A stretch of DNA of 64,000 nucleotides from Streptomyces sp. SAI-127 (GTDB lineage: Bacteria; Actinomycetota; Actinomycetes; Streptomycetales; Streptomycetaceae): the NCBI RefSeq assembly GCF_029894425.1, contig NZ_JARXYJ010000001.1, positions 6,964,501-7,028,500 of the forward strand, written 5' to 3'. Under the pieces are notes generated by a model. It searched no databases, had not been told where the DNA came from, and worked only from the letters and a program-made list of their open reading frames with translations. Shown piece by piece: positions 1 through 8,001 of this stretch (positions within the stretch are counted from its first letter, which is position 1; every line of letters starts with the position of its first letter). A program made the position numbers and the translations under genes.

Positions 1-225
1 ATCGTACGGCGCTGTACCGCCGTGGAGCCGTCGCTCGCCGATGCCCGGGTGATCGGGCAGCGGGTGGGCCTGCGACCGGTCCGCACCGGCGTCCGGCTCG
101 CGGAGGAGTGGCGGGGCGACCGGCTGCTGGTGCACAACTACGGCCACGGCGGAGCCGGGCTGACCCTGTCCTGGGGCTGCGCCCGCGAGGTCGTGGACCG
201 CGTCCGGGCCACGCCTACGCCCTGA
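1..225 (+). CDS. C-terminal end of a D-amino-acid-oxidase-like FAD oxidoreductase (partial)
   Basis: The frame is open from the first base and ends at TGA 223-225, so only the last 74 residues are here. They carry the hallmark DAAO C-terminus: GLRPVR (the arginine that binds the substrate carboxylate in this family) and HNYGHGGAGLTLSWG, which closes over FAD. Family members oxidatively deaminate D-amino acids to 2-oxo acids, giving H2O2 and ammonia. The N-terminal Rossmann half lies outside the window, so substrate class cannot be judged; glycine-oxidase-like relatives share the ending but usually not this exact GHGGAG signature. The direction matches recO, but about 320 bp separate the two genes. 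Confidence 0.85.
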   Translation: MVRRCTAVEPSLADARVIGQRVGLRPVRTGVRLAEEWRGDRLLVHNYGHGGAGLTLSWGCAREVVDRVRATPTP

Positions 226-488
226 CTCTGATCCGCCCACTGCCGCCGCTCCGCGATGTCCGCCTCCGGTGAGGGGATGTCCTGCGGTTCACAGGTATCG
301 GTCAGCAGGGAGCGCAGACAGGCCAGATCGGCCGGGCGGGCCGCACGGACGGTCCACTCGCGCATCGTCTGAAGTCCGCCGCCGCCGATCGGCTCAGGGC
401 GAGGGACGCCTCCGGCGACAGCGCGGCACCCCGGAGCAGAAATCACGGACACCGACAACCAGGTTCTCGCGTAGGCGAGAATGGGCTC
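226..488. other. Intergenic stretch without a supported gene
   Basis: There is no convincing gene here on either strand. A minus-strand frame (about 138-371) begins with a stretch that looks vaguely like the start of an acetyltransferase, but it runs into the upstream gene, lacks a ribosome-binding site and shows no full domain. It may be a decayed remnant. The stretch ends with a perfect hairpin (464-481) and the mini-ORF that precedes recO. Confidence 0.5.
464..481. repeat. Perfect 7-bp inverted repeat upstream of recO
   Basis: TTCTCGC-gtag-GCGAGAA is a perfect hairpin or operator-like palindrome with a 4-nt centre. It ends 8 nt before the ATG of the mini-ORF at 489 and 63 nt before recO. 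It could be a regulator site or an mRNA hairpin in the recO leader; nothing identifies the binding protein. Confidence 0.5.
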
Positions 489-548
489 ATGAGTCTGTTC
501 CGCCACGACGGCATCGCGCCGCGCACCCAGTGTGGAGGCGCGCGATGA
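489..548 (+). CDS. 19-codon mini-ORF copying the RecO N-terminus, overlapping the recO start
   Basis: ATG 489 opens a 19-residue frame beginning MSLFRHDGIAPRTQ, almost the same as the RecO start [14 protein letters not shown] (10 of 14 residues identical). Over those 42 bases 32 are identical, and half of the 10 changes are synonymous. Its TGA (546-548) overlaps the recO ATG (545-547) as ATGA. No good ribosome-binding site precedes ATG 489, but the GGAGG that serves recO lies inside the frame. It could be a translated leader, a decayed partial duplication of the recO 5' end, or chance; the first two fit better. It is too short to have its own function. Confidence 0.35.
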   Translation: MSLFRHDGIAPRTQCGGAR

Positions 549-1297
549 GTCTCTTCCGGGACGACGGGGTCGTGTTGCGGACGCAGAAGCTGGGTGAGGC
601 GGACCGGATCATCACGCTGCTCACGCGTGGGCACGGGCGGGTACGGGCCGTGGCCAGGGGGGTGCGGCGGACCAAGTCGAAGTTCGGGGCGCGGCTGGAG
701 CCGTTCTCGCATGTCGACGTGCAGTTCTTCTCGCGGGGGAGCGAGCTGGTGGGGCGCGGGCTGCCGCTGTGCACGCAGAGCGAGACGATCGCTCCCTACG
801 GTGGCGGGATCGTCTCCGACTACGCCCGGTACACCGCCGGGACGGCCATGCTGGAGACCGCCGAGCGGTTCACCGACCACGAGGGCGAGCCCGCGGTGCA
901 GCAGTACCTGCTGCTGGTCGGGGCCCTGCGCACCCTAGCGCGGGGCGAGCACGCGCCCCACCTCGTCCTCGACGCCTTCCTCCTCCGCTCCCTCGCCGTC
1001 AACGGCTACGCGCCCAGCTTCAGCGACTGTGCGAAGTGCGGAATGGCCGGGCCGAACCGGTTCTTCTCCGTGGCCGCCGGAGGCTCGGTCTGCGTGGACT
1101 GCCGGGTGCCCGGCAGCGTCGTACCGTCGCCGCAGACCCTGGAACTCCTGGCCGCGCTGCTTACGGGAGACTGGGAGACCGCGGACGCGAGTGAGCCGCG
1201 GTACGTCCGGGAGGGCAGCGGGCTGGTGTCCGCCTACCTGCACTGGCATCTGGAACGCGGGCTCAGATCCCTGCGTTACGTAGAGAAGCAACCCTGA
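545..1297 (+). CDS. recO: DNA repair protein RecO
   Basis: RecO, 250 residues, the normal length for actinobacteria. It anneals single-stranded DNA and, with RecR, loads RecA in the RecFOR recombinational repair pathway. The N-terminal OB-fold (about 1-80) holds the conserved [20 protein letters not shown] stretch. The C-terminal part has a zinc-binding arrangement with CxxC pairs (CAKCG and CVDC) and helical repeats. ATG 545 was chosen because GGAGG (533-537) lies 7 nt upstream and the RecO family starts at MSLFRDDG; an in-frame upstream extension is possible but carries no conserved sequence. Only 19 nt separate it from uppS, so the two are probably cotranscribed. Confidence 0.96.
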   Translation: MSLFRDDGVVLRTQKLGEADRIITLLTRGHGRVRAVARGVRRTKSKFGARLEPFSHVDVQFFSRGSELVGRGLPLCTQSETIAPYGGGIVSDYARYTAGTAMLETAERFTDHEGEPAVQQYLLLVGALRTLARGEHAPHLVLDAFLLRSLAVNGYAPSFSDCAKCGMAGPNRFFSVAAGGSVCVDCRVPGSVVPSPQTLELLAALLTGDWETADASEPRYVREGSGLVSAYLHWHLERGLRSLRYVEKQP

Positions 1298-1316
1298 GAG
1301 GGAGACGAGAACCACC

Positions 1317-2165
1317 ATGGTCGTACGCGGGATCCTCGGTCGTCAGCGCCGTGAGTACAAGGCGCCCGAGCCGCACCCGTCCGGCGCCCGTGCGCCGAAG
1401 CTCCCCGGTGAGCTGATCCCCGAGCATGTGGCGATCGTCATGGACGGGAACGGCCGGTGGGCCAAGGAGCGCGGGCTGCCCAGGACGGAAGGGCACAAGG
1501 TCGGCGCCGAGCGGGTGCTGGACGTGCTCCAGGGCTCGATCGAGATGGGTGTGCGCAACATCTCCCTCTACGCCTTCTCCACCGAGAACTGGAAGCGCTC
1601 GCCCGACGAGGTCCGCTTCCTCATGAACTTCAACCGCGACTTCATCCGCAAGACGCGTGATCAGCTCGACGAGCTCGGCGTCCGGGTGCGCTGGGTGGGG
1701 CGGATGCCCAGGCTGTGGAAGTCCGTCGCCAAGGAGCTCCAGGTCGCCCAGGAGCAGACCGAGGGCAACGACAAACTGACCTTGTACTTCTGCATGAACT
1801 ACGGCGGCCGGGCCGAGATCGCCGATGCCGCGCAGGCCCTCGCCGAGGACGTGAAGGCGGGCCGCCTCGACCCGTCCAAGGTCAACGAGAAGACCCTCGC
1901 GAAGTACCTCTACTACCCCGACATGCCCGACGTGGACCTCTTCCTGCGGCCCAGCGGGGAACAGCGCACCTCCAACTACCTCCTCTGGCAGAGCGCCTAC
2001 GCCGAGATGGTCTTCCAGGACGTCCTGTGGCCCGACTTCGACCGCCGTGACCTCTGGCGGGCCTGCATCGAGTTCGCCTCCCGGGACCGGCGCTTCGGCG
2101 GAGCCGTCCCGAACGAGGAGCTGCTCGCCATGGAGGAAGCGATGAAGGGCGAGCCGGAGGACTGA
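1317..2165 (+). CDS. uppS: Isoprenyl transferase (undecaprenyl/polyprenyl diphosphate synthase)
   Basis: Cis-prenyltransferase of 282 residues that condenses isopentenyl diphosphate units into the polyprenyl diphosphate carrier used for peptidoglycan and wall polymer synthesis. Family motifs: [13 protein letters not shown] with catalytic Asp43, [18 protein letters not shown], and the C-terminal substrate-binding [15 protein letters not shown]. The first 30 residues are a basic, proline-rich extension common in actinobacterial forms. A purine-rich GAGAGGGAGACGAG precedes ATG 1317. It lies 19 nt after recO and converges with the M4 protease gene 31 nt further on. Product chain length cannot be read from sequence. 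Confidence 0.96.
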   Translation: MVVRGILGRQRREYKAPEPHPSGARAPKLPGELIPEHVAIVMDGNGRWAKERGLPRTEGHKVGAERVLDVLQGSIEMGVRNISLYAFSTENWKRSPDEVRFLMNFNRDFIRKTRDQLDELGVRVRWVGRMPRLWKSVAKELQVAQEQTEGNDKLTLYFCMNYGGRAEIADAAQALAEDVKAGRLDPSKVNEKTLAKYLYYPDMPDVDLFLRPSGEQRTSNYLLWQSAYAEMVFQDVLWPDFDRRDLWRACIEFASRDRRFGGAVPNEELLAMEEAMKGEPED

Positions 2166-2196
2166 CCTCCGACCCGCCCCGTCGTCGTTCAGGGGA

Positions 2197-4596
2197 TCAG
2201 CTCGTCGTCACCGCCGTGTCGTCGATCACGAAGCTGGTCTGGAGCGAGGAGTCCTCGGCACCGGTGAACTTCAGGGCGACCGTCTGACCGGCGAAGGCCG
2301 ACAGGCTGAAGGACTTCTGGACGTACCCGGAGGCCGCGTTCAGGTTCGAGTACGTGGCCAGGGTCGTCGACCCGGCGGTCACCGTCAGCTTGTCGTACTG
2401 CGTGCTGGTGGTGGTCTCCGCGGTGTCGACGTGCAGGTAGAAGGTGAACGTCGTTCCCGTGCACCCGCTCGGGATCGTCACCGACTGGGAGAGCGTGTCG
2501 GTGTGGGTGGAGCCGTAGCCGTCCAGCCAGGCCTTGTACGAGCCGGTGCGGGCGGCCTGGCTGCTGGAGTTGGTGATCACTCCGCTGCTCGCGGTCCAGG
2601 TGGTGCTGCCCGACTCGAAGCCCTGGTTGCCCAGCAGCTGGGAGGAGGTGCAGCTGCCGCCGCCCGACGAGCTCACCGTCCAGGTGAAGGACGCCGTACC
2701 GGTGGCTCCGGTGCTGTCGGTCACCGTGACCGTGGTGCTGTAGCTGCCGGCCGTGGTCGGGGTCCCGGAGATCAGCCCCGTGGAGCTGCTGATCGACAGA
2801 CCGGTCGGAAGTCCGGTCGCGGCGTAGGTCAGTGAGCCGCTGTTGGTGGAGCCGGCCGAGACCTGCAGGCTCACGGCCGTCCCGACCGTGGTGGACTGGC
2901 TGCCCGGGTTGGTCACCGTCACGCCGGTCGACGGCACGGTGATGTGGCTGCCGACGTTGATGCCCGCGAAGGCGTTGCCGACCCCGGCGTACTGCGCGGA
3001 GGTCGAGCCGTAGAGGGCGGCGGCAGCGTTCAGGGCGGCAGTGCGGGCCCCCGCGTAGGTGGTGCTCGACGTCATGTACGTCGTCAGCGCCTTGTACCAG
3101 ATCTGCAGGGCGGCGGCCCGGCCGATCCCGGCGACGGCGACACCGTCGGAGGTCGTGCTGTTGTACGTGACCCCGTTGATGGTCTTGCTGCCGCTGCCCT
3201 CGGAGAGCAGGTAGAACATGTGGTTCGCGGGCCCGGACGAGTAGTGCACGTCGAGGTTGCCGACGCCCGAGTACCAGCTGTCGGCCGAGCCGCCGTCCTT
3301 GCTGGGCTTGTCCATGTAACGCAGCGGCGTGCCGTCGCCGTTGATGTCGATCTTCTCGCCGATGAGGTAGTCGCCGACGTCGGAGGAGTTCGCCGCGTAG
3401 AACTCCACACCGGTGCCGAAGATGTCGGAGGTCGCCTCGTTCAACCCCCCTGACTCACCGGTGTAGTTGAGTCCTGCGGTGTTCGAGGTGACGCCGTGGG
3501 TCATCTCGTGACCGGCCACGTCCAGCGAGGTCAGCGCGTGGGTGCCGCCGGAGCCGTCGCCGTAGGTCATGCAGAAGCAGTCGTCGTCCCAGAAGGCGTT
3601 GACGTACGACGAGCTGTAGTGGACGCGGCTGTAGGCGGCGACACCGTCGTTCTTGATGCCGCTGCGGCCGAAGGTGTTCTTGTAGAAGTCCCAGGTGGTC
3701 TGGGCCCCGTAGTGGGCGTCGACCCCGGCGGTCTGGGTGTTGGAGCCCGAGCCCGTGCCCCAGACGTCGTCGGTGTCGGTCATCAGGGTGCCGGTGCCCG
3801 ACGTGCCGTTGTTGAGGCTGTACGTCTTGTGGCCGCCGCGAGAGGTGTCGTACAGCTGGTACGTCGAACCGGACAGCGCGGTGCCCATGGTGACCGTGCC
3901 GCTGTACTGGCTGTTGCCGGTGCCGGTCTCGACGCCCTCGAAGCGGGAGAGCTCGGCGCCGGTCGTGGCGTCGGTGACGACGTGCAGCTTGCTGGGCGTG
4001 CCGTCGTCCTGGAAGCCGGAGACCACCGTCTCCCACGCGAGCTTCGGCGTGCCCGAGCCCGCCCAGATCACCTTGCGGGCGCTCTGCGCGGCGGGGTTCT
4101 CGGCGTCGAGCGCCTTGGCGGTCCTCAGCGCCTTGGTCTCGGCGGAGGCCTTGCTGTACGCGGCGGTCGTGGACCTGACCGAGACGGTACGGCGGTTGTT
4201 GTTGAAGGTGGTGCTGAGCGTGCCCGTCGCCTGTGCGGCCGGGGGTGTGTGCACGACCAGGTCGCCGCCGAGGACGGGGAGGCCGTCGTAGGTGCGTTCG
4301 TAGCGGGTGTGGAGGGTGCCGTCGTTGTCCTTGACGACGTCCTTGACGACCAGCTTCTCCTTGGCGCCGAGGCCGAGGGAGTCGGCGGTCGCTCCGGCCT
4401 TGCCCGACGCGCTCCTGATCAGCGCTGTGCGCTGGGCCGGGGAGAGTTTCGCCTCCAGGCCTCCGGCGCGCAGGGGGCTGGGGTGGGGGGCTGCGGGCTT
4501 CGCGGTCGCGGGGACCGTCTGGACACCTACGGCGAGCAGTGATGCGGCGGCGACCAGGGACGCGGCGGCGGCCGATCTTCGGGGGGAGGGTCTCAC
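2197..4596 (-). CDS. Secreted M4 family (thermolysin-like) zinc metalloprotease with Ig-like and C-terminal binding domains
   Basis: Secreted neutral protease, 799 residues. A GTG start at 4596 follows AGGAG at 5-nt spacing. Layout: Arg-rich Ala-rich signal peptide (about 1-33), FTP/PepSY-type inhibitory propeptide (about 60-200), M4 catalytic domain with HEMTH (His363, Glu364, His367) and the third zinc ligand in GLNEATSD (Glu387), then a putative Ig-like domain (about 555-645) and a glycine linker to a jelly-roll-like domain (650-799) with a Cys pair. The two extra domains are absent from the second M4 protease here (49849-51504), whose catalytic part is clearly paralogous. They probably bind substrate or cell wall. 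The upstream 147 bp hold a palindrome and a TTGACT-type -35. Confidence 0.95.
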   Translation of the reverse strand: MRPSPRRSAAAASLVAAASLLAVGVQTVPATAKPAAPHPSPLRAGGLEAKLSPAQRTALIRSASGKAGATADSLGLGAKEKLVVKDVVKDNDGTLHTRYERTYDGLPVLGGDLVVHTPPAAQATGTLSTTFNNNRRTVSVRSTTAAYSKASAETKALRTAKALDAENPAAQSARKVIWAGSGTPKLAWETVVSGFQDDGTPSKLHVVTDATTGAELSRFEGVETGTGNSQYSGTVTMGTALSGSTYQLYDTSRGGHKTYSLNNGTSGTGTLMTDTDDVWGTGSGSNTQTAGVDAHYGAQTTWDFYKNTFGRSGIKNDGVAAYSRVHYSSSYVNAFWDDDCFCMTYGDGSGGTHALTSLDVAGHEMTHGVTSNTAGLNYTGESGGLNEATSDIFGTGVEFYAANSSDVGDYLIGEKIDINGDGTPLRYMDKPSKDGGSADSWYSGVGNLDVHYSSGPANHMFYLLSEGSGSKTINGVTYNSTTSDGVAVAGIGRAAALQIWYKALTTYMTSSTTYAGARTAALNAAAALYGSTSAQYAGVGNAFAGINVGSHITVPSTGVTVTNPGSQSTTVGTAVSLQVSAGSTNSGSLTYAATGLPTGLSISSSTGLISGTPTTAGSYSTTVTVTDSTGATGTASFTWTVSSSGGGSCTSSQLLGNQGFESGSTTWTASSGVITNSSSQAARTGSYKAWLDGYGSTHTDTLSQSVTIPSGCTGTTFTFYLHVDTAETTTSTQYDKLTVTAGSTTLATYSNLNAASGYVQKSFSLSAFAGQTVALKFTGAEDSSLQTSFVIDDTAVTTS

Positions 4597-4705
4597 TCGT
4601 ACTCCTACTGCGACAGGGGTGGAGGTGCCGTGCGGGAACTGCGTGAGAGCTGGGGGGAGCGTGGCACTGTTGACCGGTCCATGTCATGCAAAGGAGGCCG
4701 AGTCA

Positions 4706-4717
4706 AGGGTTAACCCT
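4706..4717. promoter_or_regulatory. 12-bp perfect palindrome at the promoter of the M4 protease gene
   Basis: AGGGTTAACCCT is a perfect palindrome in the 147-bp gap between zur and the M4 protease gene. On the minus strand it abuts TTGACT, a good -35 element for the protease gene. This position fits a repressor operator. The regulator is unknown. Confidence 0.45.
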
Positions 4718-4743
4718 CGGCTCGGCTGTGAGGTCCTTGTGTG

Positions 4744-5160
4744 TCAGCCCTGGGCGGCCGCGCAGTCCGCGCAGGTGCCGAAGATCTCCACGGTGTGCGC
4801 CACGTTGACGTATCCGTGCTCGGCGGCGATCGCGTCGGCCCACTTCTCGACGGCCGGTCCCTCGACCTCCACCGCCTTGCCGCAGACCCGGCAGACCAGA
4901 TGGTGGTGGTGCTCGCCGGTGGAACAGCGGCGGTAGACGGACTCGCCGTCGGAGGTGCGCAGGACGTCGACCTCGCCGGCGTCGGCGAGGTTCTGGAGCG
5001 TGCGGTAGACCGTGGTCAGACCGACGGCGTCGCCCTTGTGCTTGAGCATGTCGTGCAGTTCCTGCGCGCTGCGGAACTCGTCGACCTCGTCGAGGGCCGC
5101 CGCCACGGCGGCCCGCTGCCGGGTCGCGCGGCCCTTCACTGGCGGTCCTGCGGTCGTCAC
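4744..5160 (-). CDS. zur: Zinc uptake regulator Zur (Fur family)
   Basis: Zur, 138 residues: zinc-loaded dimers repress zinc uptake genes. The N-terminal winged helix (about 10-75, recognition region GLTTVYRTLQNL) is followed by the HHHH run (84-87) and two CxxC pairs (Cys90/Cys93 and Cys130/Cys133) for the structural zinc. The regulatory-site ligands known from Streptomyces Zur (Asp65, Cys79, His85, His87) sit at the same numbers. The GTG start at 5160 was chosen for its strong AAGGAGG at 5-nt spacing; a longer frame exists upstream but has no conserved residues. It lies 56 nt after znuB on the same strand, so it is probably read from the znuA promoter too. Confidence 0.95.
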   Translation of the reverse strand: MTTAGPPVKGRATRQRAAVAAALDEVDEFRSAQELHDMLKHKGDAVGLTTVYRTLQNLADAGEVDVLRTSDGESVYRRCSTGEHHHHLVCRVCGKAVEVEGPAVEKWADAIAAEHGYVNVAHTVEIFGTCADCAAAQG

Positions 5161-5216
5161 GGGTTCCTCCTTCGATCGGCCTGCCGGGCCATTGTGCCAG
5201 CCCGGCCTGTGCCGGG

Positions 5217-6119
5217 TCAGACGCCGACCGGGCCGTCCGCCTCCCGGCTGGCCGGAATCGCACACTCCGCGGGGTCCGGGGCGGGCCGCGCGGCGGCGGC
5301 CGCCCGGGCCCGTCGTCTGGCCAGCGGGGTGGCCAGACCCGTCAGCAGGACGAAGGCCGCGATGGTCAGCAGCACGATCGTCGCGCCGGGCGGCACGTCC
5401 TGGTAGTACGACGTCACGGTGCCGCCGATCGTCACCGTCACACCGATGGCCACCGCGATCGCGAAGGTCGCCGCGAAACTCCGGCTGAGCTGCTGCGCCG
5501 CCGCCACCGGCACCACCATCAGCGCGCTCACCAGCAGCAGCCCGACCACGCGCATCGCGACGGTCACCGTCACCGCCGCCGTGACCGCCGTCAGCAGGTT
5601 GAGCGCCCGCACGGGCAGACCGGTGACCCGCGCGAACTCCTCGTCCTGGCTGACCGCGAAGAGCTGCCGGCGCAGACCGAGGGTGACGAGCACCACGAAC
5701 GCGGCCAGCACGCAGATCGCCGTCACGTCGGACTCGGAGACCGTGGAGAGCGAACCGAACAGGTACGACGTCAGGTTGGCGTTCGAGCCACCGGGCGCGA
5801 GGTTGATGAACATCACGCCGCCGGCCATACCGCCGTAGAAGAGCATCGCGAGGGCGATGTCACCCCGCGTCCTGCCGTACCAGCGGATCAGCTCCATGAG
5901 GACCGCGCCCAGGACCGAGACCAGGGTCGCCATCCACACCGGCGACCAGGAGAGCAGGAAGCCGAGGCCGACGCCGGTCATCGCGACATGGCCGATGCCG
6001 TCGCCCATGAGGGCCTGGCGGCGCTGGACGAGGTAGATGCCGACGGCGGGGGCGGTGATGCCGACCAGGACGGCGGCGAGCAGAGCCCGCTGCATGAAGG
6101 CGTAGTCGAGGAAGTCCAT
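5217..6119 (-). CDS. znuB: Zinc ABC transporter permease ZnuB
   Basis: ABC-3 family permease of 300 residues with about eight hydrophobic segments, starting MDFLDYAFMQRALLAAVLVG. It forms the membrane channel through which zinc passes after delivery by ZnuA, powered by ZnuC. The family-typical MRVVGLLLVSALMVVP stretch is present in the second half. The C-terminal tail is Ala/Arg-rich and soluble. Its ATG overlaps the znuC stop by one base (TGATG), so the two are translationally coupled. A manganese or iron role is possible for ABC-3 transporters, but the adjacent zur and Zur boxes favour zinc. Confidence 0.94.
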   Translation of the reverse strand: MDFLDYAFMQRALLAAVLVGITAPAVGIYLVQRRQALMGDGIGHVAMTGVGLGFLLSWSPVWMATLVSVLGAVLMELIRWYGRTRGDIALAMLFYGGMAGGVMFINLAPGGSNANLTSYLFGSLSTVSESDVTAICVLAAFVVLVTLGLRRQLFAVSQDEEFARVTGLPVRALNLLTAVTAAVTVTVAMRVVGLLLVSALMVVPVAAAQQLSRSFAATFAIAVAIGVTVTIGGTVTSYYQDVPPGATIVLLTIAAFVLLTGLATPLARRRARAAAAARPAPDPAECAIPASREADGPVGV

Positions 6120-6877
6120 CAGCTCAGCAGTCCCGTGCGGATCGGCTCGTGGTCGTGGGGGTGGACGTGGTCATGGCCGGGCAGGGCGTGCTGGCCGACG
6201 GCTCGCGGGGGTGGGCCGTCGTGCTGGACACAGCCGTCGCGCAGGACGACCGCCCGGTCGATCAGGGGCTCCAGCGGGCCGAGTTCGTGCAGCACGAGCA
6301 GGACCGTGCTGCCCTGGGCGACCTGTTCACCGAGCGTCCGCGCGAGCACCTCCTGGCTGGCCAGGTCCACGCCCGCCATCGGCTCGTCCATGATCAGCAG
6401 TTCGGGCTCGGCGGCGAGCGCGCGGGCGATCAGCACCCGCTGGTGCTGGCCCCCGGAGAGGGCGTTGACGGAGTCCTTCGCGCGGTCCGCCATGCCGACC
6501 AGCTCCAGGGCCCGGCGTACGGCTTCCTTGTCGGCCTTGCGGAGCACACCGAAGCGGGCGCGGGACAGCCGCCCGGAGGAGACGATCTCGGTGACGGTCG
6601 CGGGGACGCCGCCCGCGGCGGTGGTGCGCTGCGGGACGTACCCGACCCGCGCCCAGTTCCTGAACCGCCCGCGCGGGGTGCCGAAGAGCTCGATCTCCCC
6701 CGCGGACGGGGGCACTTGGCCGATGATCGTGCGGATCGCGGTGGACTTGCCGGAGCCGTTGGCGCCGAGCAGCGCGACGACCTCACCGCGGTGCACGGTG
6801 AGGTCGATGCCGCGCAGGACGGGCCGCGAGCCCAGGTCGGCGCGGACTCCGCGCAGCGCGATGACGGGCTCGGTCAT
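6119..6877 (-). CDS. znuC: Zinc ABC transporter ATP-binding protein ZnuC
   Basis: ABC ATPase of 252 residues. Walker A is GANGSGKST (38-46), the signature is LSGGQHQR, Walker B is LLIMDEP, and there is an H-loop His in LVLHELG. The C-terminus is His-rich (HDHVHPHDHEP), a plausible metal-sensing tail. ATG 6877 is preferred because GGAGG lies 5 nt upstream; an alternative ATG at 6895 overlaps the znuA stop as ATGA and would add six residues. Either way translation is coupled to znuA. Confidence 0.94.
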   Translation of the reverse strand: MTEPVIALRGVRADLGSRPVLRGIDLTVHRGEVVALLGANGSGKSTAIRTIIGQVPPSAGEIELFGTPRGRFRNWARVGYVPQRTTAAGGVPATVTEIVSSGRLSRARFGVLRKADKEAVRRALELVGMADRAKDSVNALSGGQHQRVLIARALAAEPELLIMDEPMAGVDLASQEVLARTLGEQVAQGSTVLLVLHELGPLEPLIDRAVVLRDGCVQHDGPPPRAVGQHALPGHDHVHPHDHEPIRTGLLS

Positions 6878-6891
6878 GCCGTCCTCCGGTG

Positions 6892-7839
6892 TCATTTCGC
6901 TCCCAGTGCGCTCTGCAGCGCCTTGAGGTTGGCTTCCTGGACCGCGAAGTAGTCCTTGCCGCGGGACTTGGCGGTGATGCCCTCGATGGGGTCGAGGACG
7001 TCCGTCTTCAGTCCGGCGTCGGCGGCGATGGTCTTCGCGGTCTTGTCGCTGACGAGCGTCTCGTAGAACACGGTCGTGACGCCGTCGGCCTTCGCCATCT
7101 TCTCAAGGTCCTTGACGCGGTCGGCGCTGGGCTCGGACTCGGGGTCGAGGCCGCTGATGGCCTCCTCGGTGAGGCCGTAGCGCTCGGCGAGGTAGCCGAA
7201 GGCGGCGTGCGTGGTGATGAAGACCTTGGTGTCGGTGTTCTTGAGCCCGGTCTCGAACTCGGTGTTCAGGGCGTCGAGCTTCTTCACGAGAGCCGCGGTG
7301 CGCGCCTTGTAGTCGGCCGCGTGGTCCGGGTCGGCCTTCTCGAAGGCCTTGCCGACGCCCTCGGCGACCTGGGCGTAGCGCACCGGGTCGAGCCAGATGT
7401 GGGGATCGAGGCCTTCGAGGTCCTCGTTCGCGTGGTCGTCGTGTTCGGCCGCGTGGCCGCCGACCTCGTTGCCGTGCTTCTCCAGCTCGGTGAGGGAGGA
7501 GGCGTCGATCTTGGTCTTGATCTCGGACTGCTTCACCGCGTCGTCGACGGAGGGCTGGAGGTTCTTGAGGTAGAGCACCGCGTCGGACTCCTGGAGCTGC
7601 GCGGTCTGCTTGGCGCTGATCTCCAGGTCGTGCGGCTCCTGACCGGGCTCGGTCAGGCTGGTGACGCTCACATGGTCGCCGCCGATCTGCTCGGCGAGGA
7701 AGGCCATCGGGTAGAAGGACGCGACGACGTCGAACTTGCCGGTGTCGCCCGCGGCAGCGCTGTCGGAGGAGCAGGCGGAGAGGGCGGCGAGGGCAGCGGC
7801 CACGGCGACCGTGGGTATGAGGTGACGTCGTACGTTCAT
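6892..7839 (-). CDS. znuA: Zinc-binding lipoprotein ZnuA (ABC transporter substrate-binding protein)
   Basis: Cluster A-I metal-binding lipoprotein, about 315 residues. The signal peptide ends in lipobox LSAC with Cys23, so it is anchored to the outer face of the membrane. The charged His/Asp loop (GGHAAEHDDHANEDLEG) before DPHIWLDP is typical of zinc rather than manganese binders. THAAFGYLAERYGL and the C-terminal FYETLVSDK are family-conserved. The conventional start is ATG 7839, but no ribosome-binding site precedes it. ATG codons at 7848 and 7854 are also in frame, and a -10-like CATAAT lies just upstream, so the mRNA may be leaderless. Two Zur-like palindromes cover this start. Confidence 0.93.
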   Translation of the reverse strand: MNVRRHLIPTVAVAAALAALSACSSDSAAAGDTGKFDVVASFYPMAFLAEQIGGDHVSVTSLTEPGQEPHDLEISAKQTAQLQESDAVLYLKNLQPSVDDAVKQSEIKTKIDASSLTELEKHGNEVGGHAAEHDDHANEDLEGLDPHIWLDPVRYAQVAEGVGKAFEKADPDHAADYKARTAALVKKLDALNTEFETGLKNTDTKVFITTHAAFGYLAERYGLTEEAISGLDPESEPSADRVKDLEKMAKADGVTTVFYETLVSDKTAKTIAADAGLKTDVLDPIEGITAKSRGKDYFAVQEANLKALQSALGAK

Positions 7840-7853
7840 GACAGTCATTTTCA
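7839..7853 (-). promoter_or_regulatory. Zur box 1 (start-proximal) of the znuACB-zur operon
   Basis: On the minus strand TGAAAATGACTGTCA forms a 7-1-7 palindrome with the TGA...TCA ends and A/T-rich arms known for Streptomyces Zur boxes. It overlaps the possible start codons of znuA, so bound Zur would block both the polymerase and the transcript start. Confidence 0.75.
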
Positions 7854-7860
7854 TCAATTA

Positions 7861-7875
7861 TGGAAACCGTTGTCA
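7861..7875 (-). promoter_or_regulatory. Zur box 2 (distal) of the znuACB-zur operon
   Basis: On the minus strand TGACAACGGTTTCCA is a second 7-1-7 palindrome (arms TGACAAC and TGGAAAC). Its centre is 22 bp from the centre of box 1, two helical turns, so two Zur dimers could bind side by side on one face of the DNA. It overlaps the -10-like CATAAT (7858-7863). Confidence 0.7.
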
Positions 7876-8001
7876 ACAAACGGGCTGAGCGGCACCGATT
7901 TGATTGGGGGGCAGCCTCCGCCGGTAACCTGAAGCATTCGCTCTGAAGCACTGCTCCGTAGAGATTGCTTCGTCGCCCGTCGTCGTAATGAAGAGAGCAC
8001 C

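Noticed and set aside
138..371. Possible minus-strand acetyltransferase-like gene between the oxidase and recO
   Set aside because: Only a short N-terminal resemblance; it runs into the upstream gene and lacks a complete domain.
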